This document shows positions 16,224 through 25,080 of a stretch of DNA of 54,156 nucleotides, in pieces. The DNA is taken from assembly GCA_937125135.1 (NCBI GenBank), contig CAKZLD010000219.1, positions 1-54,156 on the forward strand, in the 5' to 3' direction. The position numbers and the translations under genes are program-made. The notes below the pieces were generated by a model. That model saw only the letters and a program-made list of their open reading frames with translations. It had not been told where the DNA came from and searched no databases. Every line of letters starts with the position of its first letter. Positions within the stretch are counted from its first letter, which is position 1. This stretch comes from an uncultured Ignavibacterium sp. GTDB taxonomy: Bacteria > Bacteroidota > Ignavibacteria > Ignavibacteriales > Ignavibacteriaceae.

Positions 16224-16607
16224 CTACGACTCCACAAAAAGTTTATAGTCAACTGGATACTTTTCATTATCAAGAATTTTCTGATAACCGGTTTTACTAT
16301 CCTGATTGATGTAAATGGGAGCCGTCAGATTGATTGTAATTTTCAATGGATCTTTATTTAGAATAACTACTGCAAACGGTTCATAGTTTTCTTCCATTGG
16401 GTAGTTCTCGTCAATAACTCTGACACCAATCAGAGGGAAACAGAATTCGGGTTTTTCGACCGAGTTTAACCAGAAAAACAGGTCGTCATCAGCTTTGATT
16501 AAAACAAATTTTTTGAGATACTCAAAACCAATCAGACCATTTTCAAAGGTTAAAACCAGATCGTCATCAAATTCTACTTCACCTATATGATCAAATTTTA
16601 CTTTCAT
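16224..16607 (-). CDS. fliW: flagellar assembly factor FliW (CsrA antagonist)
   Basis: About 127 residues, a single FliW domain. The family pattern FENGLIGFE, LKKFVLI and PFAVVILNKDPLKITINLTAPI is clear. FliW binds CsrA and releases flagellin mRNA; free FliW appears when flagellin is exported. The ORF track begins at GTG 16613, but the in-frame ATG at 16607 gives MKVKFDHIGEVEF and is preferred. It is followed two bases later by csrA. The flagellin gene itself is not in the window. Confidence 0.92.
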   Translation of the reverse strand: MKVKFDHIGEVEFDDDLVLTFENGLIGFEYLKKFVLIKADDDLFFWLNSVEKPEFCFPLIGVRVIDENYPMEENYEPFAVVILNKDPLKITINLTAPIYINQDSKTGYQKILDNEKYPVDYKLFVES

Positions 16608-16623
16608 ATTCACACATTTATTA

Positions 16624-17289
16624 TTATTTAATAATTACTATGTCAACTCTTCTGTTGAGAGCCCTGCCATAAGCAGTTTCATTAGATTCTATCGGCTTAT
16701 ATTCAGCATTTCCAACAATTGAAACTCTATCTGGAGGAACACCCTCAACATTTATTAAATGATAAGCTGTATTCAAAGCTCTCGCTACCGAGAGATGCCA
16801 GTTTGAAGGATACTGAGCTGAGTTAATAGGAATATTGTCTGTATGACCTTCAACTCTAATATCATTCGGTAATTTTTTTATGATATTCGCTATTCTATTC
16901 AGAACAATTTTTGAAGTACTTTTTAATTCAGCAGAGCCAGGTGTGAACACAATATTTTCTAAAATGTGAATTACTATCCCTCTTTCGTTTTCCTCCATTC
17001 TGATAGAATTCGAAAATTCACTTTCCGAAATTAATTGATTCATTTCAATCTTCAATCTATCAATCGGAGTAATAATCATTGGCTCGGGCAAATTCTTAAT
17101 ATTCATCTTTGGGCTCTGACTGCCAAAAACATCTCCGAAAGCCCCCAACATTTTCTCGTACTTTTGAATATCAAGATTCGAAGCAGTGTACAAAAGTATA
17201 AATAATCCTAACAACAGAGTAATTAAATCTGCGTAGGTTATTAAATATCTATCCTTTTCTGAAGACTCTTGAAAAGGATTATCTTCCAA
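16624..17289 (-). CDS. MotB-like stator protein (pair 2)
   Basis: A second stator B subunit: transmembrane segment YLITYADLITLLLGLFILLY with the channel Asp, then an OmpA/MotB peptidoglycan-binding domain with IRVEGHTDNIP and GRALNRRVDIVI. The longest ORF starts at ATG 17436 (270 aa) but would overlap the motA2 reading frame by 142 bases with a low-complexity N-terminus. A TTG at 17289, five bases after the motA2 stop, gives a 221-residue protein whose helix begins near residue 16, as is usual for MotB; this start is preferred. The YAD motif again resembles proton-type stators. Confidence 0.85.
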   Translation of the reverse strand: MEDNPFQESSEKDRYLITYADLITLLLGLFILLYTASNLDIQKYEKMLGAFGDVFGSQSPKMNIKNLPEPMIITPIDRLKIEMNQLISESEFSNSIRMEENERGIVIHILENIVFTPGSAELKSTSKIVLNRIANIIKKLPNDIRVEGHTDNIPINSAQYPSNWHLSVARALNTAYHLINVEGVPPDRVSIVGNAEYKPIESNETAYGRALNRRVDIVIIK

Positions 17290-17294
17290 TTCTT

Positions 17295-18071
17295 CTAACT
17301 GTAAACTAGTTCTTGTTCTCTTTGGGGTAACATGCTTATCAAACGAGATTTCACCAGTATCGGAATATCTCCACTTTGAATTGCTATTACTCCCTGAAGA
17401 GACAACAACATCAGTTGCTTCTCGTCCTGATGACAATTTTTTAACCTATCTGCTATTGGTAACCAAATTAAATTTGCTGAAAAGACTCCCCATAGAGTGG
17501 CAATGAAAGCTGTTGCGATACTTTTTATAAGTAATGTCGGTTCACTTCCTGCTTGAGAGAGAGCCATAATCAGTCCCATCACTGTGCCTAATATTCCCAT
17601 CGTTGGAGCATAACCTCCCATCTTTGTGAATATAAAAATGTTCTGATTGTGTCTGTCCTGAATTGACTTCATTTCTACTTCTGCGAGTTCCAGTAACATT
17701 TGTGGATCTGTACCGTCAATTGCGTTTCGAAGTAGTTTCCTGCAAAAGAAAAAGTCTATGTTATTTATTTCACTTTCAATTGATAATAGACCTTCCTTTC
17801 TTGCTTTGAAGGATAATTTTACTAAGGTGTCTATTATTACCTGATGATTGTAATTTTTAGGAAAGTAAGCAATTTTTATCAGCTGAAAAATTTTCATGAA
17901 ATTTTCGAAACCAAATCCTATAATAACAGCAGCGAAAGTCCCACCAAAAACAATTATAATAGGAGGAATGAGAAATAAAGCATTTAATGAACCACCTTCC
18001 CAAATAAAAGCGCCAAAAACAGAAAGCACTCCCAGAATTAAACCATTAACACTTCCAAGTTTTTTAATCAT
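17295..18071 (-). CDS. MotA-like stator protein (pair 2)
   Basis: A 258-residue stator A subunit with two N-terminal helices, a cytoplasmic region, and two C-terminal helices containing GYAPTMGILGTVMGLIMAL and SIATAFIATLWGVFSANLIWLP, the pattern of the shorter (Bacillus/PomA-like) MotA type. It differs clearly from the motA at 14409-15275, so the cell has two stator types. Its start overlaps the flgL stop by 4 bases, placing it in the hook-filament junction gene group. Specific ion cannot be settled from this subunit. Confidence 0.87.
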   Translation of the reverse strand: MIKKLGSVNGLILGVLSVFGAFIWEGGSLNALFLIPPIIIVFGGTFAAVIIGFGFENFMKIFQLIKIAYFPKNYNHQVIIDTLVKLSFKARKEGLLSIESEINNIDFFFCRKLLRNAIDGTDPQMLLELAEVEMKSIQDRHNQNIFIFTKMGGYAPTMGILGTVMGLIMALSQAGSEPTLLIKSIATAFIATLWGVFSANLIWLPIADRLKNCHQDEKQLMLLSLQGVIAIQSGDIPILVKSRLISMLPQREQELVYS

Positions 18072-19318
18072 AAATAATCCAGTAATGATTTCGGTAGAAT
18101 TGATGCAGCAATCTTTTGAGTAATCTGCAAGAGATAATCTTTATTTTGTAAATCAATGATTGATCTGACCACATCAACTCCACTAACTTCTTGATTGATT
18201 GCCTGTAATTCCAACGATTGCTGATTCAACATATTTTCAAAAGAGCTGAACTGATTAACGATGTTGCCTATCTCAGATAATTTTTCCAATACTCTAATAT
18301 TAAACTTATCAACCTCTGCTTTTTGCTCTGCAGTGGGAAGTATTCCGTTTCTCAGATTTCGGATGATGTTCTTTAGTGTATTGAAAATATCTGTTTGTTG
18401 ATTAAGATTGAAATTCACTGTATCGGAATTGCCTTCCGATAATTCTTGAAAATCTAAAAAGAAGTTAATTCTTCGAGCAGGAATCGAGATATTTATTTCT
18501 TTAGGAGTTGAACCATTAACCGATATAAGATAACCTGAGTTAGGATCAAACTCCAGAAGCATCGGTGAAGAGGAAGAATGAATTATATTGTTGCTCGAAT
18601 CCAAAACATTGTAGGTGAATTCATACTTTTGATTAGCAGTCTTTTCATAATTCATTTGAAATTTGTATTGATTTCCAAAACTATCAAAAACATCCTTCTC
18701 AATAGTTTTCACAGAGCCGATGACTGAATTTTTGTCGAATGATCCACTGCCTGAGAGAATTGTTCCAAAAACTTCAATTCCGGTAAGGTTTATCCTTTCA
18801 GTAAGTCCACTTGATATTTTGACATTAACTCTTCCTTTTGAATTTACATTTTGAATTATAGTCTGATTATCCTGCGAATATTTGAATGGTGTATCACTTA
18901 AATCCGTTCCACCGAAAACATATCTGCCATCTGCTTTTGAATTAGCAATGTCCATAATGATTTTAAGTGATTGTTCAAACTGGTCTGCGTAATTATTAAG
19001 GTTTTTCTGTTTTAATGGATCTTCAATATCTGTTAGTTTACCAATGATGTTAAACATTTCTGATTGAATTACTTCAAGTGAAAAAATTGTCTGATTCAGA
19101 AATGACAAACCAGTTTTGATGTTGTTAAGATTGGTATTTATCTGATTCAAAACGTCGTTATTTCTAATTATGATTACTGATTTGCTCGGTGAATCAGATG
19201 GTTTTTCTATTGTACTACCGCTTGCAATTTGTCTTTGCAAAAGACTGATTGAGCTTTTCAAACTGTTAATGCTATTTACATAATGACTTGCGATTGAGGC
19301 TTCTGTAACGCGTGTCAT
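18068..19318 (-). CDS. flgL: hook-filament junction protein FlgL
   Basis: A 416-residue flagellin-like protein. The N-terminal helix segment (SINSLKSSISLLQRQIASGSTIEKPSDSP) and the C-terminal LLQITQKIAASILPKSLLDYL end are the flagellin/FlgL terminal helices that form the inner tube; the central region is variable. It is secreted by the flagellar type III system and joins FlgK to the filament. ATGA overlaps link it to flgK upstream and motA2 downstream. Its short, FlgL-type ends and its place after flgK argue against it being the filament protein. Confidence 0.9.
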   Translation of the reverse strand: MTRVTEASIASHYVNSINSLKSSISLLQRQIASGSTIEKPSDSPSKSVIIIRNNDVLNQINTNLNNIKTGLSFLNQTIFSLEVIQSEMFNIIGKLTDIEDPLKQKNLNNYADQFEQSLKIIMDIANSKADGRYVFGGTDLSDTPFKYSQDNQTIIQNVNSKGRVNVKISSGLTERINLTGIEVFGTILSGSGSFDKNSVIGSVKTIEKDVFDSFGNQYKFQMNYEKTANQKYEFTYNVLDSSNNIIHSSSSPMLLEFDPNSGYLISVNGSTPKEINISIPARRINFFLDFQELSEGNSDTVNFNLNQQTDIFNTLKNIIRNLRNGILPTAEQKAEVDKFNIRVLEKLSEIGNIVNQFSSFENMLNQQSLELQAINQEVSGVDVVRSIIDLQNKDYLLQITQKIAASILPKSLLDYL

Positions 19319-20673
19319 ACTAACTCCAGAATTGTTCTAAGTAATTCATCTGCAATTTTTATCAATTTAGCGGATGCTTCATAAGATCTTTGAAATTGCA
19401 AAACGTTTGTCATTTCTTCATCTAAAGAAACACCCGAATTTATTTTTTTCTGTTGTTCAAGTTGCTCAAGAACAAGCTGATTTGCTTCGGATAAATTTTT
19501 GTTCAATAAACCGTCATTGCCAATTTCATTAATAAGAGTTGTGTAAAATTCCATTATCGTTGAATTGTCAATCACTTTCTTATCAACAATATTACTGATT
19601 GATAAAGCCAAATCGCCATTTGCCAAAGTACCATCTGAAGAGATCGCTATTAGATTTGGATTTTTCGCTACCAATTCATTTATTTTCAACACTCCATCTT
19701 TATATTCTTCAAAAAAGTTAAGTCCGGTTTGAGTAGGAGTTGTTTTTGTAAATCCGGTTCTGTGAATTTTATTTACTTCGTTAACTATTGTAGTAACAAT
19801 TCTATCAAGCTTTTGTTTATATGAAGAAACTTTAGAGTTGTAAACGCTATATAAAGCATTCATTTCGCCATCGGTTAAAATAACTGAATTAGTACCGCCT
19901 TTAATTCTCATTGAAAGATTACCATTATCATCAAACATTTCAAATTCTTTGATGTGGTAAGAATCAACGGCAAAAGAGCCACCAATTGAAACATTCACTG
20001 TATTATCAGATTCAGTCGTCACATTGATGTTAACTAATTTGCTCAGTTCGTTTAGTAGTGTATCTCTCTGATCCATCAAATCGTTTATTGTGATTTTATT
20101 AGACTGATTATTTTTTATGTCTTTATTAACCTGATTTATTTGAATTAAAAGTTTGTTAATCGAGCTAATCTTTTCATTGAATTCCAGTTTGATATTTTTT
20201 TTAATATTATTTATAGAATTATTCAGAATATTGACCTTGGATACAAGATTGGTTGCAGCATTTAGCACATTGGTTCTTAACGGATTTGAAGTCGGAGAGG
20301 ATGCAAGTTCACTGAAGCTACTGAAAAATTTGCTGATCATATTTCCTAAGCCCAAATCAGAAGGTTCAGAAAATATTTTCTCGATGTTCGTAATCAGCTC
20401 ACTTTGTCTTTTATTATCGTTGTATTTTGAATTTATAATTCGGGATTGAGATTCAATGAAGTAATCGCGATATCTTTTAACATCCCCAATTTTTACACCG
20501 TTTCCCCAAACTAGTCCTGAGCTCAAATCTGAAATGTCAGAAGAGAAAACAATTTTTTGTCTCGAAAAATTCGGGTTATTGGTGTTGGCAATATTATGGC
20601 TTGTAATGTCCATCGCTCTGCGATATACTGCCAAACTTCTGTTTGCTATGTCGAAAATCTTAGTAACTGGCAT
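19315..20673 (-). CDS. flgK: hook-associated protein FlgK
   Basis: A 452-residue axial protein. The N-terminus AVYRRAMDITSHNIANTNNPNFSRQK is the classic rod/hook-family motif as found in FlgK, and the C-terminus LDEEMTNVLQFQRSYEASAKLIKIADELLRTIL is the matching helix. It forms the first hook-filament junction layer. The middle is short compared with enterobacterial FlgK (about 547 residues), mostly through loss of the variable domain. It overlaps flgN by one base and flgL by four. Confidence 0.92.
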   Translation of the reverse strand: MPVTKIFDIANRSLAVYRRAMDITSHNIANTNNPNFSRQKIVFSSDISDLSSGLVWGNGVKIGDVKRYRDYFIESQSRIINSKYNDNKRQSELITNIEKIFSEPSDLGLGNMISKFFSSFSELASSPTSNPLRTNVLNAATNLVSKVNILNNSINNIKKNIKLEFNEKISSINKLLIQINQVNKDIKNNQSNKITINDLMDQRDTLLNELSKLVNINVTTESDNTVNVSIGGSFAVDSYHIKEFEMFDDNGNLSMRIKGGTNSVILTDGEMNALYSVYNSKVSSYKQKLDRIVTTIVNEVNKIHRTGFTKTTPTQTGLNFFEEYKDGVLKINELVAKNPNLIAISSDGTLANGDLALSISNIVDKKVIDNSTIMEFYTTLINEIGNDGLLNKNLSEANQLVLEQLEQQKKINSGVSLDEEMTNVLQFQRSYEASAKLIKIADELLRTILELV

Positions 20674-21125
20674 TATGCTTTCTTATCCAAAATTTTTTGA
20701 TTTTTTGAACCATAGAGAGTTACCACAAGATCTTTAATAAATTTCCTTGAATGTTCGATTAAATACATATTTTGAAAATTGTATTTAGTTACTTCTTTAA
20801 TCAGCTCAGCTATTTCATTTCTAAGAAAGATGTATTCCTGCTTTTCTTTTTCATCTTTAATATTCAAAGCTTTGAAAATCAGTTCAGGTAGATTATTCTT
20901 CGTATGATTTTTATTATCACCTATCAGCGACTTAATAATTTTTGTTCTATCCTTTTCGATATTTCTAATATCAGAAAGAATTTTCTGATGCATATCTATT
21001 GTTTCCTGATAGTTTTCATATTGCTGATTTACAATAGATTTTTGCATAAGCTTCAAACTTTCAAGAAGTTCTGAAAGCTTATTTTTCTGAGTAACCATTA
21101 ACTCAATAAGTTTTGTGTAAGTCAT
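20673..21125 (-). CDS. flgN: FlgN-like export chaperone
   Basis: A 150-residue, largely helical, charged protein with heptad-like leucine spacing ([22 protein letters not shown]), the general look of FlgN, the chaperone of FlgK and FlgL. Sequence conservation in this family is poor, so the call depends on size, helical composition and its position directly before flgK. It shares four bases with the flgJ stop and one base with the flgK start. Confidence 0.72.
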   Translation of the reverse strand: MTYTKLIELMVTQKNKLSELLESLKLMQKSIVNQQYENYQETIDMHQKILSDIRNIEKDRTKIIKSLIGDNKNHTKNNLPELIFKALNIKDEKEKQEYIFLRNEIAELIKEVTKYNFQNMYLIEHSRKFIKDLVVTLYGSKNQKILDKKA

Positions 21126-21937
21126 AAGTTTCTTTCAAAATGATTTAAGTAACCAATTACTCTACTTACATAAGCTCGGGTTTCTGAAAAAGGTGGAATG
21201 CCATTGTATTTATCAACATTTCCGGGACCTGCGTTGTAACCTGCTAATGCGAGCTGAAGATTGCCATTATATTTCTCAAGTAATTCTGCCAGATATTTTG
21301 TTCCACCGAAAATATTTTCTTTTGGATTCCAAATATTCCGAACACCAAGGTATTCAGCTGTCGAATCTAATAACTGCATTAGTCCTTTTGCATTTGCAGA
21401 AGATACTGCATCTTCCTTGCCAGCAGATTCAGCGAGGATTACAGATTTTATCAAATTTTTATCTACTCCAAATCTGTTAGATGCTTCTTCAATTATTGAT
21501 TCGTATCTGCTCACACGATTAATTGATTCATTTGTTGGAGCGATCGCATTCATTTCGCTTATCTGATCATTATATCTTATTTTACGTGTAGTTGGTCTAA
21601 TTCTTATCTCTCCAAAATTGAAATTATTCGGTAAATCTTCGCCTGTTAATTTTTTGTAAATCATATTTGCAATACCTAATCCTCTTCCTTCCGACATTTT
21701 ATTTGCAATTTCGAAATGGAAAATTGACTCAAAAGAATCACCGCCATAGCTTTCACTTCCAAACATACCTTCTGTTGTTTGAGACATACTTTTTAGCATC
21801 AAAGAAGTAAGTAAACTTTCAAATTGCTTTGAAGCATCTGCTAATTTTTGTTTTTCAGCTTCAGTTCTAAATGTGTTTGACTGAATTTCTGAAAAGTGCT
21901 TTTGTGGATTAGTTATTTTTAATTCAACTCCGTTCAT
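21122..21937 (-). CDS. flgJ: FlgJ rod-binding domain fused to a lytic transglycosylase (SLT) domain
   Basis: A 271-residue two-domain protein. Residues about 28-100 match the FlgJ N-terminal rod-capping domain ([17 protein letters not shown]). Residues about 145-271 are a complete soluble lytic transglycosylase domain: catalytic Glu170 in VILAESAG, then [23 protein letters not shown] and the final [10 protein letters not shown] motif. Enterobacterial FlgJ has a glucosaminidase-type C-terminus instead. It should cap the growing rod and open peptidoglycan. No signal peptide is visible, consistent with export through the flagellar apparatus. Confidence 0.9.
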   Translation of the reverse strand: MNGVELKITNPQKHFSEIQSNTFRTEAEKQKLADASKQFESLLTSLMLKSMSQTTEGMFGSESYGGDSFESIFHFEIANKMSEGRGLGIANMIYKKLTGEDLPNNFNFGEIRIRPTTRKIRYNDQISEMNAIAPTNESINRVSRYESIIEEASNRFGVDKNLIKSVILAESAGKEDAVSSANAKGLMQLLDSTAEYLGVRNIWNPKENIFGGTKYLAELLEKYNGNLQLALAGYNAGPGNVDKYNGIPPFSETRAYVSRVIGYLNHFERNL

Positions 21938-21951
21938 ATCAAATAAAATTT

Positions 21952-23046
21952 TTACATTATTACTAATTCGGCAACCAATGCACCAGCTTCTTTAAGTGCC
22001 TGGAAAATTGCTATAATATCTTTCGGTGAAACTTTCAACGAATTTAGTGCTGCAGCTACTTCCTGAACATTTGAAGCGCCTTGAATAGCAACAGTATTTG
22101 TTGAATCCTGATTAACAAATGGTATTGCATTATTTACAATAGCAGTAGTACCACTTGAGAACGCACCCGGCTGAGAGATGATCGGATAATTTCTGATAGT
22201 AATATTCAGACTTCCATGTGTAATGCTCACTGGTTTTATCTGAACATTATTACCTGAGACTATCGTTCCCGTTCTTTCATTGAGAATAACTTTAGCTACG
22301 TAATCTGTTTGAACAGGAAGAGATTCCAATTCGGATAAAAATCCAATTACATCATTACTTCTATCTGCAGGTATTCTTACTTTAATTTCTGATGCATCTA
22401 CTGCAGTTGCAGTGTTCTCTCCAAATCGTGTATTTATAGTTCTCATTATGTTGTTAGAAGTGGTTATATCAGGCATTTTCAAAAACAGACTTAATTGATT
22501 GTTTGTAAAAGTATTCTGAGGTATTTCATTTTTGAGAACACCACCCAATGGAACTCTTCCGGTCAATGCATGATTTTTAGCTATTCGATTTCCTGTGTAT
22601 GTATTAAAATCATATCCACCAATTGAAATCGGACCTTGAGCAAAAGCGTACACTTCACCATCCATAGCTGAAAGAGGAGTCATTAGTAATGTGCCGCCTA
22701 ATAAACTTGAAGCATCACCTAAAGATGAAACAATTACATCAAACTTAAATCCCGGCTTAAAATTGTGTTGAAGATTTGCAGTAACCATTACAGCAGCAAC
22801 ATTTCTTGTTCTAACATCAGTTTGAGGAACGGTAATACCAAATCGTTTGAGCATACTTGTAATGGATTGCATAGTGAATTGTGTTCTGTAACTGTCTCCT
22901 GTACCAGCCAGACCAACAACAATTCCATATCCGATAACTTGTTCTGTATGATCGCTGTTCAGGTATGCAATGTCCTTAATTCTTTGCGCCAACATTATAT
23001 TGCAAAGAATGAGAACTAAAACGAGTGTTAAAAATAATTTTTTCAT
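21952..23046 (-). CDS. flgI: flagellar P-ring protein FlgI
   Basis: A 364-residue periplasmic protein with a signal peptide ([20 protein letters not shown]) and the highly conserved FlgI beginning RIKDIAYL...[34 protein letters not shown] and [12 protein letters not shown] are typical too. It polymerises in the peptidoglycan layer as a bushing for the rod. FlgH, encoded directly upstream, and FlgA, which helps P-ring formation, accompany it. Its presence shows a diderm envelope. Confidence 0.95.
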   Translation of the reverse strand: MKKLFLTLVLVLILCNIMLAQRIKDIAYLNSDHTEQVIGYGIVVGLAGTGDSYRTQFTMQSITSMLKRFGITVPQTDVRTRNVAAVMVTANLQHNFKPGFKFDVIVSSLGDASSLLGGTLLMTPLSAMDGEVYAFAQGPISIGGYDFNTYTGNRIAKNHALTGRVPLGGVLKNEIPQNTFTNNQLSLFLKMPDITTSNNIMRTINTRFGENTATAVDASEIKVRIPADRSNDVIGFLSELESLPVQTDYVAKVILNERTGTIVSGNNVQIKPVSITHGSLNITIRNYPIISQPGAFSSGTTAIVNNAIPFVNQDSTNTVAIQGASNVQEVAAALNSLKVSPKDIIAIFQALKEAGALVAELVIM

Positions 23047-23054
23047 TTTTACAC

Positions 23055-23624
23055 CTAGAATAAAAATCTAAAGAAACGAGTCAATAAACCGGGCGTTTGA
23101 GCTCCGCTAACAATTCCACTTCCTTCAAAAGTGATTTCAGCATTAGAAATATTGTATGAGAGTACTGAGTTATCAGATCGAACATCGGAAGTTCGCACAA
23201 TTCCTTTAATGGTTATTAACTGCTCTTCATCGTTAATGACGATTTTTTTGCTACCACTTATAAGAAGATTTCCGTTTGCAAGGACAGAATCAATCGTAGC
23301 ACTAATTTTAGTTTGTATTACTCCTGATGTTTTAGTTGATCCTGAGCCTTTGAATTCATTTCCATTTCCAACGGTTGCATCTCCACCCGGTAGTGATTTA
23401 CCATTAAAATTACCGGATAGGTTAACTGACATATCAGTCTGCCTTCCACTTTTGGTTTCAGCATTATTTGATGCAATTGATGATTCGACAACAATAATTG
23501 TAATCGCATCTCCGACTCTTGCAGCTTTCTGATCTGAGAAAAGTGAATAACTTGCATTCTTTCTCATCTCTTGTGAGCAGACTGTTATTGTAAATACTGT
23601 GAGCATTAAAATTATTTTTTTCAT
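23055..23624 (-). CDS. flgH: flagellar L-ring protein FlgH
   Basis: A 189-residue outer-membrane ring protein. The N-terminal signal ends at Cys16 (TITVCSQ), a non-canonical lipobox because Val precedes the Cys. The family core is present: SLFSDQKAARVGDAITIIVVESS near the N-terminus, then GSGSTKTSGVIQTKISATIDSVLANGNL and a C-terminal VSGAQTPGLLTRFFRFLF. Somewhat shorter than the E. coli protein (232). Lies between flgA and flgI with gaps under 10 bases. Confidence 0.92.
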   Translation of the reverse strand: MKKIILMLTVFTITVCSQEMRKNASYSLFSDQKAARVGDAITIIVVESSIASNNAETKSGRQTDMSVNLSGNFNGKSLPGGDATVGNGNEFKGSGSTKTSGVIQTKISATIDSVLANGNLLISGSKKIVINDEEQLITIKGIVRTSDVRSDNSVLSYNISNAEITFEGSGIVSGAQTPGLLTRFFRFLF

Positions 23625-23627
23625 ATT

Positions 23628-24278
23628 CTACTCGACTAATACTTTTTGTGAACTTATAACTTTTGCTTTTAATAACTCATTATTCTCAGCTAAAACGTCA
23701 ATAATTTCTCCGATCTTTCCATTCTGTCTGGCAATTCCCTGATAAGAAATTCTAACTGATCCTTTTTGAACCTCAAGAAAAATTTTTTCACCAGATTTTA
23801 TAACAGGTAATTCTTCGATAATTTCATAAACCAAAGCTTCTCCTTTTCTTATTGTGAATCTGGATTTGTAGTTCTGATATTCGATTTCCTGTTCGACTAA
23901 AGTTCCTCGAAGTTTACTTACTTCTACTAATTGATAATTGAAATCATCACTGCTTAGAATCTTATTGAATGGAATATCTTTTTTAGCAATCAAAACATTT
24001 TTGAACAATTTTACTCTCAGACGAATCACTGAATTAACATTCTTATCGTGAGTTGAAAGCACCGGCAAAAAAACTACATCAGATTTTTGAATTATTGATT
24101 TGGAATAATCAATCTTTATCTGCTCGAGATTAACCTTACTTATTAACTGATAATCTACTTTCTCATAATCTGAAAAATGTGATTTCAGATAATTCTGAAT
24201 CTGATCTTCAGTAATCTGTGAGAATAAGAAAGTATTAAACAATATCATTAATAATAAGATCATCATTTGATTAACCAC
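23628..24278 (-). CDS. flgA: flagellar P-ring assembly chaperone FlgA
   Basis: A 216-residue secreted protein with a hydrophobic N-terminal signal (MMILLLMILFNTFLFS). The C-terminal half contains the SAF-like domain seen in FlgA (VLIAKKDIPFNKILSSDDF) and a terminal part with KIFLEVQKGSVRISYQGIARQNGKIGE and VLVE, which fit the family. FlgA helps FlgI assemble the P ring in the periplasm. It overlaps flgG by 8 bases and precedes flgH by 3 bases. Confidence 0.87.
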   Translation of the reverse strand: MVNQMMILLLMILFNTFLFSQITEDQIQNYLKSHFSDYEKVDYQLISKVNLEQIKIDYSKSIIQKSDVVFLPVLSTHDKNVNSVIRLRVKLFKNVLIAKKDIPFNKILSSDDFNYQLVEVSKLRGTLVEQEIEYQNYKSRFTIRKGEALVYEIIEELPVIKSGEKIFLEVQKGSVRISYQGIARQNGKIGEIIDVLAENNELLKAKVISSQKVLVE

Positions 24279-25071
24279 GCTTTAAATTGTTAGCCATTGT
24301 CATCATTTCTTCCACAGTTTTAACAGTCTTGCTGTTTATTTCATAGGCTCGCTGAGCAGTAATCATCGAAATCATTTCTTCTACCACATCAACATTTGAA
24401 GTTTCAAGGTATCCTTGTTGAATTTCTCCGAAACCATCAGTTCCGGGATTTCCAAAAATGGGCGCACCACTCGCCTGAGTTTCAACGTAGAGGTTATTTC
24501 CGATTGGATTCAAGCCAGCCGGATTAACGAATTTGACCAACTGAATATTCAATGTGGCAACAGACGATCCATCGCTTTCCATAATATCTATTACACCATC
24601 AGGAGAGATATTCAGACCCGTTGCACCATCAGTTAATTGAATGTCTGGATATAAGGCAAATCCGCTGCTATTAACCAGTACACCATCAGCATTTAATTTA
24701 AATGAGCCATCTCTTGTGTAAGCATATGTTCCATCCGGTCTCCTTACTTGAAAGAAACCTTCGCCTTGAATAGCTAAATCAAACAAATTATTTGTCTGAA
24801 CGAGTCCACCTTGTTCAAAAATCTTCTGAGATGAGCTTGGTTTAACTCCGTTACCAATACTTACATTTTCAGTTCCGACTTCTCTTATTCCGGGAGCGGT
24901 GGTGTTAATCGGATTAACAGAAACACGCTGATACATCAAATCTTGAAACTCAGGTTTATTACGCTTAAAAGCTGTTGTATTCATATTTGCAATATTGTTT
25001 GCAATAACTTCAATGTTCAGCTGTTGAGCGTACATTCCTGATGCTGCTGTTCTTAATGCTCTTGTACTCAT
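24271..25071 (-). CDS. flgG: distal rod protein FlgG
   Basis: A 266-residue axial protein. The N-terminus ALRTAASGMYAQQLNIEVIANNIANMNTTAFKRNKPEFQDLMYQ is near-perfect FlgG, and the C-terminus VDVVEEMISMITAQRAYEINSKTVKTVEEMM is the matching helix. Length is almost identical to other FlgG proteins (about 260). It forms the distal rod crossing the envelope. It follows flgF-type gene 25081-25788 by 9 bases. Confidence 0.96.
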   Translation of the reverse strand: MSTRALRTAASGMYAQQLNIEVIANNIANMNTTAFKRNKPEFQDLMYQRVSVNPINTTAPGIREVGTENVSIGNGVKPSSSQKIFEQGGLVQTNNLFDLAIQGEGFFQVRRPDGTYAYTRDGSFKLNADGVLVNSSGFALYPDIQLTDGATGLNISPDGVIDIMESDGSSVATLNIQLVKFVNPAGLNPIGNNLYVETQASGAPIFGNPGTDGFGEIQQGYLETSNVDVVEEMISMITAQRAYEINSKTVKTVEEMMTMANNLKRG

Positions 25072-25080
25072 ATTTTACTC

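Noticed and set aside
20153-20449. 98 aa plus-strand hydrophobic ORF inside flgK
   Set aside because: Antisense of a helical Asn/Ser/Lys-rich region; the hydrophobicity is a composition effect.
19315-20673. flgL at 18068-19318 as the flagellin gene
   Set aside because: Flagellin-like termini are present, but the position after flgK and the FlgL-type ends fit the junction protein; flagellin is not in the window.
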